A stretch of 64,000 nt of DNA from Geosiphon pyriformis. Lineage: Eukaryota > Glomeromycota > Glomeromycetes > Archaeosporales > Geosiphonaceae. The stretch lies in assembly GCA_016748015.1 (NCBI GenBank), contig JAAOMT010000289.1, forward strand, positions 693,639 to 757,638, given 5' to 3'. Numbering within the stretch: the first letter of the stretch is position 1; each line of letters opens with the position of its first letter. Below are positions 25,144 through 40,773 of this stretch, in pieces. The position numbers were made by a program, and so were the translations under genes. A model generated the notes under the pieces. The model ran no database searches, had not been told where the DNA came from, and worked only from the letters and a program-made list of their open reading frames with translations.

Positions 25144-27821
25144 TCAATCAAGAGAAATAACGGTTTGCGGACCATATTCCGTCATTATTATTTCATCATC
25201 GGGAACAATAATTTCAGAATCTAGTTGAACCCTCTTTAATGCCGAAGAAGTCTCTTCAAGCTCCGCATATGCTTCGAGTTTTCGCTTTAAAGTGGGAGCT
25301 GGCTTGAAATCTTGATCTTTCGTATTTGGGGAGCTAATGCCCAAGACTTCACCTTCGATCTCATACCAATCATTAGGTGAATTAAAACTTTCCCTATTAA
25401 AAAGATTTTTATGATAAAGCGCCGGGTGAAAAATCAAATTATGTCAGAATTTAGAAATTTTTACCTGTGAGAAATAGCAAAAATGGCAGGCTCGTGGTTA
25501 CTCTGGTCTTCTTCAGATGTCACCCTTATTAGCTTACCATCAGTTATTTTCAATTGTTCAAACGTTACATCTAAATTGTCATCATATTCAACATCATACA
25601 ATAAACTAAAAAGGTGTAATAGGAAAATGTATCAAGTGAATAAGAAATTAGAATTAATTTCTTTAAACATCCTCTACCTTGCACCTTCCTCAACGGTTAC
25701 ATCCCCGTAATCTAATCCGCCAATATTGTGATTACAAAGGATTTTCTCGACGAAGTCTCGAAGAGTTGCCACTTTTGTATTAATCTTTAAAATGAAATGA
25801 CTATTCCTGCAAACTGCACAATTAAGATTGGGCGTCTTCAAAGATTCAGATGGCAGGAGATTAGGACGCCTTACTCCATCCAAATAGATCTAAAACATTA
25901 GAGGAAGATGAAAATTGAAATATTTTTGAAGGAGGTTTTTATTTTAATTGCTTCTGTTACCGTTTTACATTCATCCAAACGGCCTTTAAGAATATTAAAT
26001 GACTGGATGACGATTATTCCAGCGATAACGGCATTCGTGGTTGCAATTGCAGGGATTATATTTCCCGCCATTGCTTCATTTCAGTTTATATCAAAGTTAG
26101 CACGTTAAATTATCATGCAATGGCAAAACGAAAGAATAAATGATCGACCTTTTACTTGAAATATTGATTTTTCCTCTATTCCAAAAATTCTAGCTCTGAG
26201 ATTGGATGTAGCGGTTACAAAATTCAGCGCATCAGAATCATCTTTATCAAATGAGAGCAAAGCGTCGGGTTTGATTTTTTGTTCTTCTAGTAGCCTTGCA
26301 CTTAAACTTTTTAGGCTAGGAGATAACACGCGTAAGCCTTATTTGCCATATAGAAAACGGGATTGGGTACAAGCCTGAGAAAACAACTAACCTTCTTATG
26401 AATACATCAAAATTTTCTCTCAAGCTCCACGTTCGCTGATTTTTGAGTGTGTTGCTATCATTTGTTTCTATTTCGTCTTCCCCTTCGCAAGGGATTTGTT
26501 CGAGATCCTCGTATTTTAAAGGTACAGGCCGTTGACGCGTTTTCCACATGTCTTCCATCATTAGAAGTCGTTGGATGTCCTCAGTGAATACTTTTTGAAA
26601 TACTTTCCGAGGATATTCAGAGGTGCCCATAGCTAATCTAATCTGTTTTAATGCTTCAGTCTCTTCCCTGAGATTTTCTATTTCTTCGGCTGATAGAAAA
26701 TAAATATTTAACATATTTATGCATAGGAAAAGTCAAGATAAAAAAAATTGGCTACCATTTTCACTGTTGCTCTCTTGAATTGGTGAGTCTTCTTCTTCTT
26801 CAGATATGCCAAATAATTGACTTCATTTTGAAATGATCACCCGCACATTAGTAGAGGAGTTCATTATAAATAACAAGAAATGGGATTGATTAAATGAATC
26901 AAGTAAAAATTTTCACCTGAAAAGATAACTTTTAGCCCAAACGATACAATGAATTGGACTAATCGGAGTACTACGAATAGTGCAAACAGCATAGGTTTTC
27001 CGCATTGGCTTTGGCTGGCAGTCGTAGCATTCTGTCATGTCCTGGAGGATTCGTTGATAGTGTCAATAAAAATCAATTTATTTGGGAATAAGACTTGATT
27101 GAAGTTCACCTTTTTGATAACGGTCACTTGCCCCAAATACCCTTCCGTTCCTGATTCTACAAGAGGGACATTGGCAGCCAAACACATACTGTTCACATAC
27201 CTTCTTGCCTCTGTCACATAAATGCAGAAAAAAATCGTTATTTGTGATGAATCATATTAGTTCCAAAGCTCTATCTAAATAAAGCAGTACCTACCAAGGT
27301 TATCCAGTGCATTCATCACAATATTAAATCGCTTAAACCAATCAACATTAAATTGAGGGTCTTTGATGTTGGCATGATGTGATATTATTTCGACGTTAGG
27401 GTTAAATTTCAAAGCGGATTCTTTGGCCACCTAAAAATTGAGAGGGATTAAGAGTTTGAAAAGAAAACGCGTAAACGGAGCTTATATCTTAAGAGAAACT
27501 TGCGTGTGCTTTGGACTTTTTTATGTGTTGCTTTTGAAATAAAAACTGACGGTTAAGGTTTGAGAGGTCGATGGTGTCAAGGTCAACCTGTTAAATGAAA
27601 GAGACATATAGTTGAGTATTGAGGTTTGCATAGGTTTTCATCCTTGCATAAGGTAAAAGTTTGGAACATGCCAATTCTATCAGTCGAAAACCTGAGAGTA
27701 CTAAGTTCTTCAATAATTCACAACCGATTCCGCCTGCCCCCACCACCAAAACGCGGCTAGTTAATACTATTTCATATAAAGAAGGCCCTAGAATGTTTTC
27801 TATGTGGGAATTACGCGACAT
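25144..27821 (-). CDS. UBA2: SUMO-activating enzyme subunit 2 (UBA2)
   Basis: Catalytic half of the SUMO E1, which adenylates SUMO with AOS1 and holds it as a thioester before passing it to UBC9. Twelve exons: 27821-27672, 27587-27504, 27430-27295, 27210-27110, 27041-26917, 26820-26756, 26689-26392, 26315-26149, 26073-25961, 25889-25678, 25605-25465 and 25393-25144, giving 613 aa (human 640). The ATP site is [17 protein letters not shown]. Zinc ligands are CYDC (162/165) and the later NCAVC. The catalytic Cys is C177 in VCTIRSTP. The crossover [18 protein letters not shown] is exact, followed by a ubiquitin-like fold and a C-terminal tail with KRKLEAY and acidic patches. The first two introns appear to use GC donors (gcatgt, gcaagt); no GT site preserves the frame. 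Confidence 0.96.
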
Positions 27822-29911
27822 TATTTCAAAAAAGATTTAAAAACTAAGGTTTTAAAGTTCTCTGAACGAAATAAGGGACACTTTTGATATATAAAGACAG
27901 TTAGAGATTAACTTTAATGCTTTAAGGTGAGCCAAAGCCCATGCTAAAAGGATTCATATTATCCGATTTATCGTAAACCTGGCCAATTGACAATAATTCC
28001 ATTTTGTTCATTGGACAAACTCATTACGCGGAGGAACTTTAATAAAAATTTATCCAATAAAATTTGACTTGAAATCATTTGGAAAACTATTTTTTAAAGC
28101 TTAGAATTATAACATACTTTTACATAATTTGACCTGGATGGTTCACAATTTAATAACTGATGTTAATAAAAATTATAAAATTGGCATTTGATTAAAAAAA
28201 TAAATATTTGAATAAAATTTCTAGGAATAATTAGTATTTTTTCTGATAATAAAAATAACTAGAGAAACAATTTTTTAGACAATTACTACACAAAAGAATT
28301 GAAACATTTCTTGTATTTCAAATTTAGTTAACACCAAAGCTATATAACGATCAGGGATATATATATCTCAAAGACCTCAATAAATCATTTTTCTTTTGAT
28401 AAAGGAAATTCAAATTGATATGGATTTATTTTCATTATTAATATCCATGGTTAATACCACATATTAATCGTAGAGAGAAAATTTTTTGTCCTTATTCAAT
28501 CAAATTTCTGAAATGCAGCCTTGTTGAAATGTGGGCGAATTTCTTCCTAACCTAATCCGAGTAGGTCCTAATTGAAAGATTACCATGCCAATATAGTTGA
28601 CCGAAAAAATATTTTAAATTAAATTTCTGTTACGAAAAAAGGGAGTTGATACAAAAATTCATCATCGGCGATGAGATATTCATGAAACAGAATTACACTT
28701 AAAGAAACCTGTAAACATTGGATTAAAATAATAGGACGGATCTAAAAAAGATTTCAAAAGTCTTCATGAAATGGGTTACAGATTCAAAATATGGAAATAA
28801 TATCTGGAAATTAGATCAATATCAAATAGATACATCCAAATTCAGTATTTGCCAGCAAAAGCAAAAAAACTCATGTTAAATAGAAGCCCGGGACTAGGTA
28901 ATTGTAGAGATATTGTTGGAACTAGTAATCCTTATTGTTTATTTTGACTATGGAACACTTGGCCTCCCGCAAAAATCATTTTGAAGATAAGAGGGAAATC
29001 ATTCAATATTTTTTATCAACTGAAATGATGAATCAATAATATCTAGAGACTCGAGTATGAGATATAGGAAATACCGGAATTTATGTTGACAGCTTTTATA
29101 TCATCACAATTGTAGCAGATTTTCATTCCTTTTGGGCTTTAAGCTATAACGCAAGGTGGTGGCATATTACTGTAAGATAGTTCTGTTTGGGATTAAGCCA
29201 TCAATTCGGATTTTGAATCCGCCGCGATTAGCCTTACATCTTTCCCATCGAGCCAATTCCGATTTCAGAACATAGGTATTTTTACTCCACACGTGATAAA
29301 AATCTTGATCTTGAAGAAAATTGTCCTTTGCTTTAGAAATTATCGAAGAGACAACTGACGAATTTGGAGAATAAACAAATACTGTAATATTATCGCTTGC
29401 CTCTTTGATCTTTTTAAAAGAAATGAGATTTCGTCAGCTTGGAGCCATGAATAAAATGACGAATAAATATGCTCGTCAAGGGTGGATCTCTTTATGTTTC
29501 GGTTTTCCTTTACTTATCAATGTTTCCTTTTGAATGATTAAATGTCAGTTTTCTCAAACACATGAGGCTTTAACAGAGACCCAAAGTCCTGGAAGACAAA
29601 TACTTACAAATAAAATCCCATTCTCTCTTTTTCCATTATTGACTAATTTTGTAAATGAAAATATAATTTTGATTTTACCAGCTAAGTGGTTTAAAAAACG
29701 CGTACAGTTCTACTCGAAAGTATGATATCATTCGTTGAGTTAGAATGAATCATCATTCGATCATGAGTCATTTTGATCTATGTTTGATGACAAAAAGTTT
29801 TTATTATTAAGACTCCGCGAACTTATTTCAATTAATACAATTACCCCTATACTTTTTATCTTTTATATTACTTTTCCCTTAATTGTACTTTTGTTTTTAC
29901 TATAGAATATA
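27822..29911. other. Intergenic region between divergent UBA2 and mtHSP70
   Basis: About 2.1 kb. Most is AT-rich and non-coding; it holds the promoters of both flanking genes. The one coding-like stretch is the minus-strand ORF at 29167-29409, listed separately. No RNA gene seen. Confidence 0.5.
29167..29409 (-). CDS. Unrecognised terminal-exon-like ORF (80 codons, no ATG)
   Basis: The frame is open from about 29437 to the stop at 29167, with normal host-like codons and composition (Ser/Asp/Lys mix, several Trp, one Cys), unlike the flanking AT-rich DNA. The region before it (ctcatttcttttaaaaag) looks like a polypyrimidine tract and acceptor, so it may be the last exon of a gene whose upstream exons I cannot find, or a gene fragment. 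Recognisable pieces include VYSPNSSVVSSIISKAK and ELARWERCKANRGGFKIRI. No family recognised. Confidence 0.35.
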   Translation of the reverse strand: MKEASDNITVFVYSPNSSVVSSIISKAKDNFLQDQDFYHVWSKNTYVLKSELARWERCKANRGGFKIRIDGLIPNRTILQ

Positions 29912-32960
<3,049 letters not shown>

Positions 32961-35900
32961 AATCAACAATAAATGAATTGAAATACTATCCTTTAAATAC
33001 TAACAGCGAACATTCTGTAGCATTAGCAGATAGCTGCCTTTAGTACCTCATTTGGAAGATTACAAATTACCGGTTTTTTTAAAAGAATGATTCCATTATT
33101 TGCGTAAAATGTTTTTAAAAGTATTGCCCCAATCCATAATGAGGCTTAAATTTGCCAGTTTTTTAAAATTGGCAAGTTAATAAATAAAATTTTACCAACT
33201 TGAATCTTGAAATAATGTATCAATAAAAGTTGATCTTAATTTTAATGTGTTAAAATTTAGCAATGTTCAAGTTCGATTTTTAATTATTTTTTTAAATAAA
33301 TATTGATAATTGGTTTTAATTAGTTATATATAATTAAATAAAAATAAGTTTCTTCTACATCTTAAATTTCCTGAAAAAGTTATTTTTGAAGAATAAGTTT
33401 TTTCTTTGTTATAATCTTTCAATATTCAGTTCAATATTTTTATACTTTTTTTGTTCAAATACAAGGCTGTTGTCAAGTTTACTGTTGTTATAGATGTTAA
33501 TAAAAGTAATAAAAATTTGGACTTTGATTTTGCTGGTAAAATTTTTTCTTTACAAAAGAAATAAAAAAAGATTTTTTTTCTCAAGCTTGATAACAATAGT
33601 GCTGGCTTTTTTTCCAGTAAGTAATTTAAGTAATATTAATACTAACAATACAACAAAAACAGAAAGTATTAATATGAATAAACAATATTTAATAAAAAAA
33701 ACTATTTTTAACAATAATAATAGTAGCAACATAAAAACAAAGAATATAAGTACTATTTTAAAAACATCTAAAGTTAAAACTTATATGATAATTACAAAGT
33801 TTTTGGGCAAAATTAATTTTAATAATATTGGTAAAAATTTTAATGTTTTTTTTGTTTTTTTTTAAGATCAAAATAAATATATTTGTTAAAAAATTTTTTA
33901 TCTTAAATATTAATCTTTTAGTTATTATTAGTGTATTATTTTAAGATAAATTAAAAGCAATTAAAAATTTGTTTTTAAATATAAATAGTTTTAAAAAATA
34001 TTTATTTTTTTAAAGTTTAATATTATTATTTGTGTTATTTTTATATTTAAATTTAAAATAATAAAAGCTGTAAATATAATAAATAACAATAATATAATAG
34101 TAAATATAATATTAAAAAACTAATAAATAATTATACATATTAAGTTGTAATATTTAAAAATATTTTTGTAAAAATATTAATAAAAATTATATATATTATA
34201 TTATTTAATTTTAAAAATATTAAGTTAATTAAAATACAATTGATAAAACTATAACAAAAAACATTAATTAAATTTAATAATTAAAACCAAGTTAATTTTT
34301 TAGCATCTAAATAGTTTATTTTAATTGAAAAAAATACAATTTAAATAATTAAAACCAATATTAACAAATTATAAAATTTAAAAAATGCTTATAAGATTTT
34401 GTTTTATACTTTATCTATAAATATAATTATATATAATCTGTAAAAAATTTTGAAATTTATTGGTAAAAAAACTTGTATAATTAATTATTATTTAGTTTTT
34501 TATGCTTATACAAAATATTTTATTGTTTATTTCAAATTAAAAATATATTTTGGCAAATTATAAGTTATTTTTATAAATTATTAAATATTTTGTTGATTTT
34601 TTAATATTTTAATAAATTTTTAAATATTATATAGTATAAAATATTATATAATTTAAAATATTATATAATCTAATTATATTTTTGTATTATATAAATTAAG
34701 TTATTAATTAGATAATAATATTTAATAATTTGATAAAATAATATATAATAAATTAAAACAATAATATATAATAATTAATAATAAAAATTATAATTTTATG
34801 TTAATTAATAATTCAAAGTTTTATTAATAATAATAATTTTAAATAAACAGTTTTTTTTATTTAATATTTACTTTTTTATAAGATATTATTAAATATAAAT
34901 TACAGTTAAGTTTTGTTTCTAAAAATCTATATTATAAATAAAATATATAATTAAAAAAAACTTAAAATTAAAAACTAATCTGCTAAAAATTTTTCTAAAT
35001 AAAACTTTATATTTTTCTTTTTTATATAGCTTAAAATCTTTAACCAAATATATTTAAAAATAAAATTATGTTAATATTGGCTTTTTTAAATGTTTTTAAT
35101 ATTCTTAAATATTTGTTTAATTAATAGATTTTAAATTTACAAATTATTAATTAAATTTTAAAAAATTTATTATAATATTCTGTTAAGTTATTATATATAA
35201 ATTTTTAATTTATTGAAAATTAACAACAACTTTAAATTAGTTTTCAAAAAACAATTTGTACTTAGACTTTTTATAATCTTGGTTATCAGTAATTCTAGCT
35301 TAAAAATTTTTGATAATTGTTTGTTCTTTGGATATTTGTATTTACTAAACCAATATTTAGAAAAAACTTTATTAGCAGAATCTACTACTATCTTTTTTAA
35401 AATTTTTTATATTATATTTAGATTTTTACAGTTTTTTGTATTATTGAATTTTGCTATATTTAATAAAAACTTTTTTAAAAAACACTTCTTAAATTATAAC
35501 TACTTAGCAGCATTACATCTTTAATTTTAAATTTTTATTTATTTTTGTTGGCTTCTTTGTGTATACTATTCAGTCAGACATCTAAAAAACTATTCAAACC
35601 AATTAAAACCAAAACTGTCTTATAATTAGTATTAAAAAAGTCAAAAACAGAATTAATTCTATAACCAGCAACAGTAAACAATAAATTTTTATTAACAAAA
35701 ATGCAATTTATGACTTTTTTGACTTCTCTTAAGTTGCTCTAAGTAAAGACTTTAATTAATAAATATCTGTTAAATGAATTAACCAAACTTAAATCCAAAC
35801 AAAACTTGAAACTCACATTTTTTTTAGATTTGTTTTTATTGAAATTCCTACCCAAAACCATAAAAGTGCTAGAATTAACTGCTTTAGCAATAAGAAAGTT

Positions 35901-36195
35901 GATTTTTACAGTTTGACCAAACTTAATTTCAGAAAAAGCAGCATATAAATCCAAAATTGTAACTAAAAGCTTGTTTTTAAAGAGAAGCCATACTAAAATA
36001 ACCTAATCCAAAACTTTTTTTATTTTAAAAACATGCCAAGCCAGAAAATTATTTATAATAATAGCCACTTTAGTGCCAAAAAAACTTTTATCTAAACCAG
36101 ACATAAAGATTTACACTTTATTAAACTTATTTATAACTTATAACTTAGTATTAAATTTTAACTTTGTTTTAATAATAATAAAAATTATATTACTC
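32961..36195. repeat. Second AT-rich tract of decayed repeats
   Basis: Over 3 kb of nearly pure A/T (34000-35200 most extreme) with no host gene. The minus strand at about 35739-35954 has a weakly readable frame (LIAKAVNSSTFMVLGRNF) in the style of a retropepsin-flanking region, so part is a ruined retroelement. The ORFs at 33494-33865 and 35213-35524 are low-complexity and not supported as genes. Confidence 0.65.
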
Positions 36196-36400
36196 TGTTA
36201 TCAGTAGAATTTAGCTATTAATTAGCATGAAATTACTCTCATAATTTCTATTATTAATTAGCATACATTATTATTTATTTCAATTATCATTTATTATTTA
36301 ATTAAATTATCAAATATTATTACTCAATCAATAATTCAATTTGTACTCTAGAAATTAAAATAATCAAATTACACAATACTTTGAATCATTTAACATAGTC

Positions 36401-36500
36401 AAAATTCGCCGAAATTAATGAAAATTGGCCGAAATAATCAATAGTTCAGTGAAATAACTTGTAGTTTGCCGAAATGTATCTTTAGTTTACCCAAATTATA
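36401..36500 (+). repeat. U3 array of element C LTR: five 20-bp units
   Basis: Five units in exact 20-bp register share a core like TTxGCCGAAAT (for example AAAATTGGCCGAAATAATCA). The array ends 46 bp before a TATA box. It is analogous in position to retroviral enhancer repeats. Confidence 0.8.
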
Positions 36501-37668
36501 GCAAAGAGAAAAGTGCAAGTTCAAAGACTAGTACTACAGCAAATTTTATAAAAAAAGAGCTTCTCTTTTCAAGAAAATATATCTTCTTATAGTATCTTAC
36601 CATAGCATCCTACTTTAAATATCTTAATTGAAACAAATCACCTTTTACACATTCAAATAAAAATTAAAATATTCAAAAACCAAATCCTTAAATTATTACA
36701 CTTGAAATTCTCTCAACACAACTAACATTTTGAAATTGATTAGCTACCAATTTCAATAATTTGTTAGTGACTCCAGGCCTGAATAAAAAACGTTTCTTTT
36801 AACAGAATTCTATTTCTTTTACATTTTTTTTCTTTTTCTTTTCTTTTTTTATCATAATCATTTGGTGTTACAAATGATTATTTGGGGTCTCAAGTCAAAT
36901 AACAAATCTGTAACTTGGTGCTTGGTTGGTATTCTGGTGTTGATATCTGAAGGTTTTGTTGTAGAGTTCTTTGTATAATGAACAGAGATTTAATAGTTGT
37001 TTTCAGTAGCCTCCTAGAATTGTAATTCCATCAAATTTCTTTCTCAGTGTGGTGGCTGGTAATCTTGGCAGAGATGCCCTTCTGGTAAGCTATCCTTAAA
37101 TTCTCAATTCTTATACTCTTTCTTTGGGGTCTTTTACCAGACTATTTTTGATGTCAATAACTCAGCACTTAATCTTTAATCAGTTTTAGTAAAACCAAAG
37201 AAATAACAAAAAAAAATAAAAAAAAATTAAAGAAATGAATGAAAGCAATTGCAAGTTAGTATTCCATCAATAACTATGATCAAGAGCTATTGTTTCAGTG
37301 TAGTTAAGTATCAAATACTATCAACATAAAGTGTTGATAGTGAAGAATGGATTGAGATAGTAAATAATTATTTATTGATATTTGTGATATGGAAGGTTTC
37401 TAACTGATGAATTCTTTTTTTTTTTGTATTTTTAATAATTATGATTTGCAAGTCTAATTGATTTTATGAGTCTAATTGACTCCATGAATTAATTGACTTT
37501 GAGTCTCCTTGACTAATTTTCTAACTTCTAATACTACTGCTATATATACATAATTTAAGTTCTATGAGATTGCTTACATTCCCGAGCAATGTGCCATGAT
37601 TTCTGACATTGCTCCACATTGCTAAGCAATGTGCCTGTAATTTCTGACAATGTGCTTATTGCTAAACA

Positions 37669-37688
37669 NNNNNNNNNNNNNNNNNNNN
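37669..37688. other. Assembly gap (20 Ns)
   Basis: Twenty unknown bases. The 254 bp before it (37415-37668) are repeated right after it (37689-37942) without a difference that I can see, so the contigs overlap and the gap is artificial. Confidence 0.98.
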
Positions 37689-37942
37689 TTTTTTTTTTTG
37701 TATTTTTAATAATTATGATTTGCAAGTCTAATTGATTTTATGAGTCTAATTGACTCCATGAATTAATTGACTTTGAGTCTCCTTGACTAATTTTCTAACT
37801 TCTAATACTACTGCTATATATACATAATTTAAGTTCTATGAGATTGCTTACATTCCCGAGCAATGTGCCATGATTTCTGACATTGCTCCACATTGCTAAG
37901 CAATGTGCCTGTAATTTCTGACAATGTGCTTATTGCTAAACA
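37689..37942. repeat. Artefactual repeat of 37415-37668 (contig overlap)
   Basis: Constant offset of 274 bp, begins in the same run of 11 Ts and ends at the same GCTAAACA that abuts the Ns. Same kind of scaffold error as at 12526. Confidence 0.93.
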
Positions 37943-38388
37943 AGATGCTGTAATTCTCTGACAATGCTTCACATTGCTGAGCAATATGCTTACATGCTGA
38001 ATACTATTTTCTTATTGGTTTATTTTCTCTATCTGTTTTTCCTATTATTTTTTTGTATTCTTTTTCTATGAGTAATATTGGGTAACCTACAGACAAGATT
38101 CCTGTAGAAGAGTTGACTTTCACAAACAAAGTAACTACATATTTTTAGTGAGCTTTTAGACAAGCAATTTCTGAGAAAGAGTTGATATTTACTATAACGT
38201 AACTACATAAAAATAACTGGCACAAAATTGGCCATTTCACTCATAAGCCCAGCAGTTCAAATTATAAGAGATAATTTGAAGATAAATTCAGTTATTGGAG
38301 GTTCAATTGCTTTTAGAAAACGTAAAAGTAACAACAGACAAACAGTAAGAACATTCAAAAAAAGAGACCAAAAACCTTTGGTAACATT

Positions 38389-38400
38389 TGGTGCTTTCCC
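38389..38400 (+). promoter_or_regulatory. Primer-binding site of element C
   Basis: TGGTGCTTTCCC starts two bases (TT) after the LTR end. The TGG matches the CCA end of a tRNA. The D and B sites read TGGTGCTTCCTG and TGGTGCTCCCTG, so one ancestral primer with C-to-T change explains all three. Confidence 0.7.
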
Positions 38401-38419
38401 ATAGAAATAACACAGCAAT

Positions 38420-40013
38420 AACAACTTCAAAGTAGTGACCACACTAGACACAACAACTCTAGAGTATTATCAGTCAATTTATACCCATTGCAAGCAAAGA
38501 TTCAACATTCCAGACGGAATTGAAATTTTTAAGAAGATACTTTACCAGTATATTGAAAACCACATCAACAATTATCTTCTTGGAGATTACAACATTTCAG
38601 AAGTTAGAAGCAATCTTTACAATAATTTAGTGCACTATTCACAGTTGAGAACTGAAGACCTTAACAGTGAAACACTTGCCACTTACTTCTAAGAACTTAA
38701 TTTTAACATTATCAAGTATTGTGAAGAAACATATCCAGTACAGTTTAAATACTTTATTGACTTTAAATCAGAAACAGAAACAAGCAACAAAGACAAACAA
38801 AAATTGAAACAACACTCAAATATCATCTCAAATACTCCAAAGACATTAAAGACAACTATTAAACACTTACAAACACCCAAACAAAGAACTAGTATCAAAT
38901 TACCACTTTCTATTACACCATTTCCAATTTTATTTGCTCGATCACAAATGCCGAATTCACTACTTAACTATTTTTCCAGACCAGAAGATTATTAGTCACC
39001 TAAAAATCCTATTCAACAGCAGAAACCCATATCAACAAGCACCAATATTATTAATTACTTACAGAAAAACGAAAGTAATCATTTAGAAAACTTGGAAAGT
39101 AAAGAAACTAAATCAGAACAAGAAGAAACCACAGAAAATGAAAAAGAAATGGCAACTGCTTATATTGCAAAGATTCCAAAATTCACTGATGAAAACAATA
39201 ATATCAGTTTTCAAAAATGACTTGACAAAGTTCAAAAAGCAGGAGATGCAAATAGTTGGAATACTGCAAGAATGCTCAAAGCAATTTCATATTTTCTCCA
39301 AAGAACTGCAAGAGAATGGTTTAAAAACTTAAAAGAACTATTTAGAAACTGGCAAGCATTTAAAGATGCTTTCTTACAACAATTTACTAACAATAATACC
39401 TCTATCACTCTCTAAAATCACTTTTACAATATCAAACAAGAAACATCTGAAACTGTTATGACTTATCTTGGAAGATTCAACAAACTTTTTTGACAAATTT
39501 AACAATTGGAAACCAATGAATACTATTTCAATGTCCAGATTTTAGATCAGTTTATAGCAGAATTAAAAAACAAATTGATCAAAAAAATTTACCCACATGT
39601 CCCAAAAGACTTAGCAACAGTCATTAGACATGCAAAAAACTACAAAATGGCAATAAAAGAAATAAACCATACCAAATTTGTGAATCTTGCTATTAGAGAA
39701 ACCAGCTCAGCAGCTAAAAAAAAAATTGACCAACTTACAAAGAAAGTTGAAAACTATTTTACTAACCAGCAACAACAGTAACAACCACAAAAATATCAGT
39801 CACCACAATAATGAAACCAAACCAACTACTTATCATTATCAAACAGTCAAAACCAAAGTTGTTATTATTGTAAGATTTTAGGACATTGGAAATGAGATTG
39901 CAGAAAGCTACAAAGAAACCAACAAAACAAGAGTAATCAGTGTTACTCTTCAACACAGCAATCTTATTACCAGTCTCTACTACCAGCCTACTATTATTTA
40001 AGACTCCAACAGT
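38420..40013 (+). pseudogene. Element C gag, 5' part (N-terminal region, capsid, zinc knuckle)
   Basis: The first readable block (from about 38423, VTTLDTTTLEYYQS) is the N-terminal Gag region also seen in D and B. The capsid-like domain starts near 39147 (MATAYIAKIPKFTDENNN, then QKWLDKVQKAG) and runs to about 39780. A CCHC knuckle of the form CYYCKILGHWKWDC, with the Trp and Cys codons partly mutated, follows near 39860-39905. The tail is Gln/Tyr-rich. Stops and a TGG-to-TGA change break the frame. Element D interrupts it at 40013. Confidence 0.75.
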
Positions 40014-40771
40014 TGTTACTCATAAAAAGAAAACAGATATAGAAAATAGCAGACCAATAAGAGAATAGTATTTAGCATGTGAGCACATTGCTCAGCAATG
40101 TGAAGCAATGTCAGAAATCATGGCACATTGCTCAAGAAATCAAAGCACATTACTTGAAAATGTAAACAATCTCGTAGAACATCAATTATGTATATATAGC
40201 AGTAATTTTAGAAGTAAAAAGAACAGAATCCTTTAGTTAGAAATCTTCTATTCACAAATATTAAATAAATAAATCATTCACCATCCAAATCCACTCTCCA
40301 TTATCAACACTTTATGTTGATAGTAATTGATACTTAACCATGCTAGAACAATAGCTCTTAATCATGGCTATTGACGAGATACTAACTTGCATATCACCTT
40401 GGCTCATTTTTTTATTTTTTTTTATTTTTATTTTTTTATTTTTATTGTTGAATATTAACTGATTAAGAATTAAAGCACTGAGTAATTGATGTTATGGATA
40501 GCCTAGTAAAAGACCTAGAAATAAGGGTAAATTATATATATATTAACGGATAGCTTACTAGAAGAGCATAACTGCCAGAATAAATCAGCCACTAAGCTAA
40601 AAACAGAAATTGGGAACACAACTCACCAACCAACTACATCATCATTGAATCTCTGTTCATTATACAAAAAACTCCATAACAAAACCTTCAGATAAAACAA
40701 CATTATATTAATTAAGCACCAAGTTATGGGTTTGTTATTTGATTTAAGACCCTAAATAATCATCTGTAACA
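40014..40771 (+). repeat. 5' LTR of element D
   Basis: TGTTACTCATAAAAAG...CATCTGTAACA, 758 bp, with inverted TGTTAC/GTAACA ends. A GCAATGTG-type array at about 40080-40160 precedes TATATATA at 40191-40198, and a motif GCACCAAGTTATGGG lies near the 3' end. It is shorter than its partner LTR by 104 bp, mainly because the array has fewer units. Confidence 0.93.
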
Positions 40772-40773
40772 TT

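Larger units (their letters stand above)
36866..38077 (-). mobile_element. Solo LTR (D-type subfamily) inserted in the C LTR
   Basis: It begins TGTTACAAATGATTATTTGG and ends GAGTAATA (CA changed to TA). It is flanked by the 4-bp target duplication TTGG, with no internal region, so it is the product of LTR-LTR recombination. It resembles the D LTR in reverse complement, including the GCAATGTG-type array (about 37590-37670 and 37855-37990) and TATATATA at 37541-37548 and 37815-37822 (the second is the gap-duplicated copy). The stated length includes about 274 bp of assembly redundancy. Confidence 0.88.
36196..38386 (+). repeat. 5' LTR of element C, interrupted by a solo LTR and a gap
   Basis: The right end is secure: GGTAACA is followed by TT and the primer-binding site TGGTGCTTTCCC. 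The left end at TGTTATCAG is a best guess. It contains five 20-bp repeats (36401-36500) and then TATAAAAA at 36547-36554, the expected U3 and TATA order for plus orientation. A solo LTR with target duplication TTGG (36862-36865 and 38078-38081) splits it. Without the insertion the LTR is about 0.97 kb. Confidence 0.7.

Noticed and set aside
33494-33865. Asn/Lys-rich 123-codon ORF as a gene
   Set aside because: Low-complexity translation of AT-rich DNA with no domain and no splice or start context.
35739-35954. Genuine retropepsin gene on the minus strand
   Set aside because: No active-site Asp triad and the frame is short; kept only as a hint of a relic.
37560-38000. CRISPR-like array of short repeats
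   Set aside because: Units are contiguous, imperfect and without unique spacers; this is the LTR array, partly doubled by the assembly overlap, in a eukaryote.
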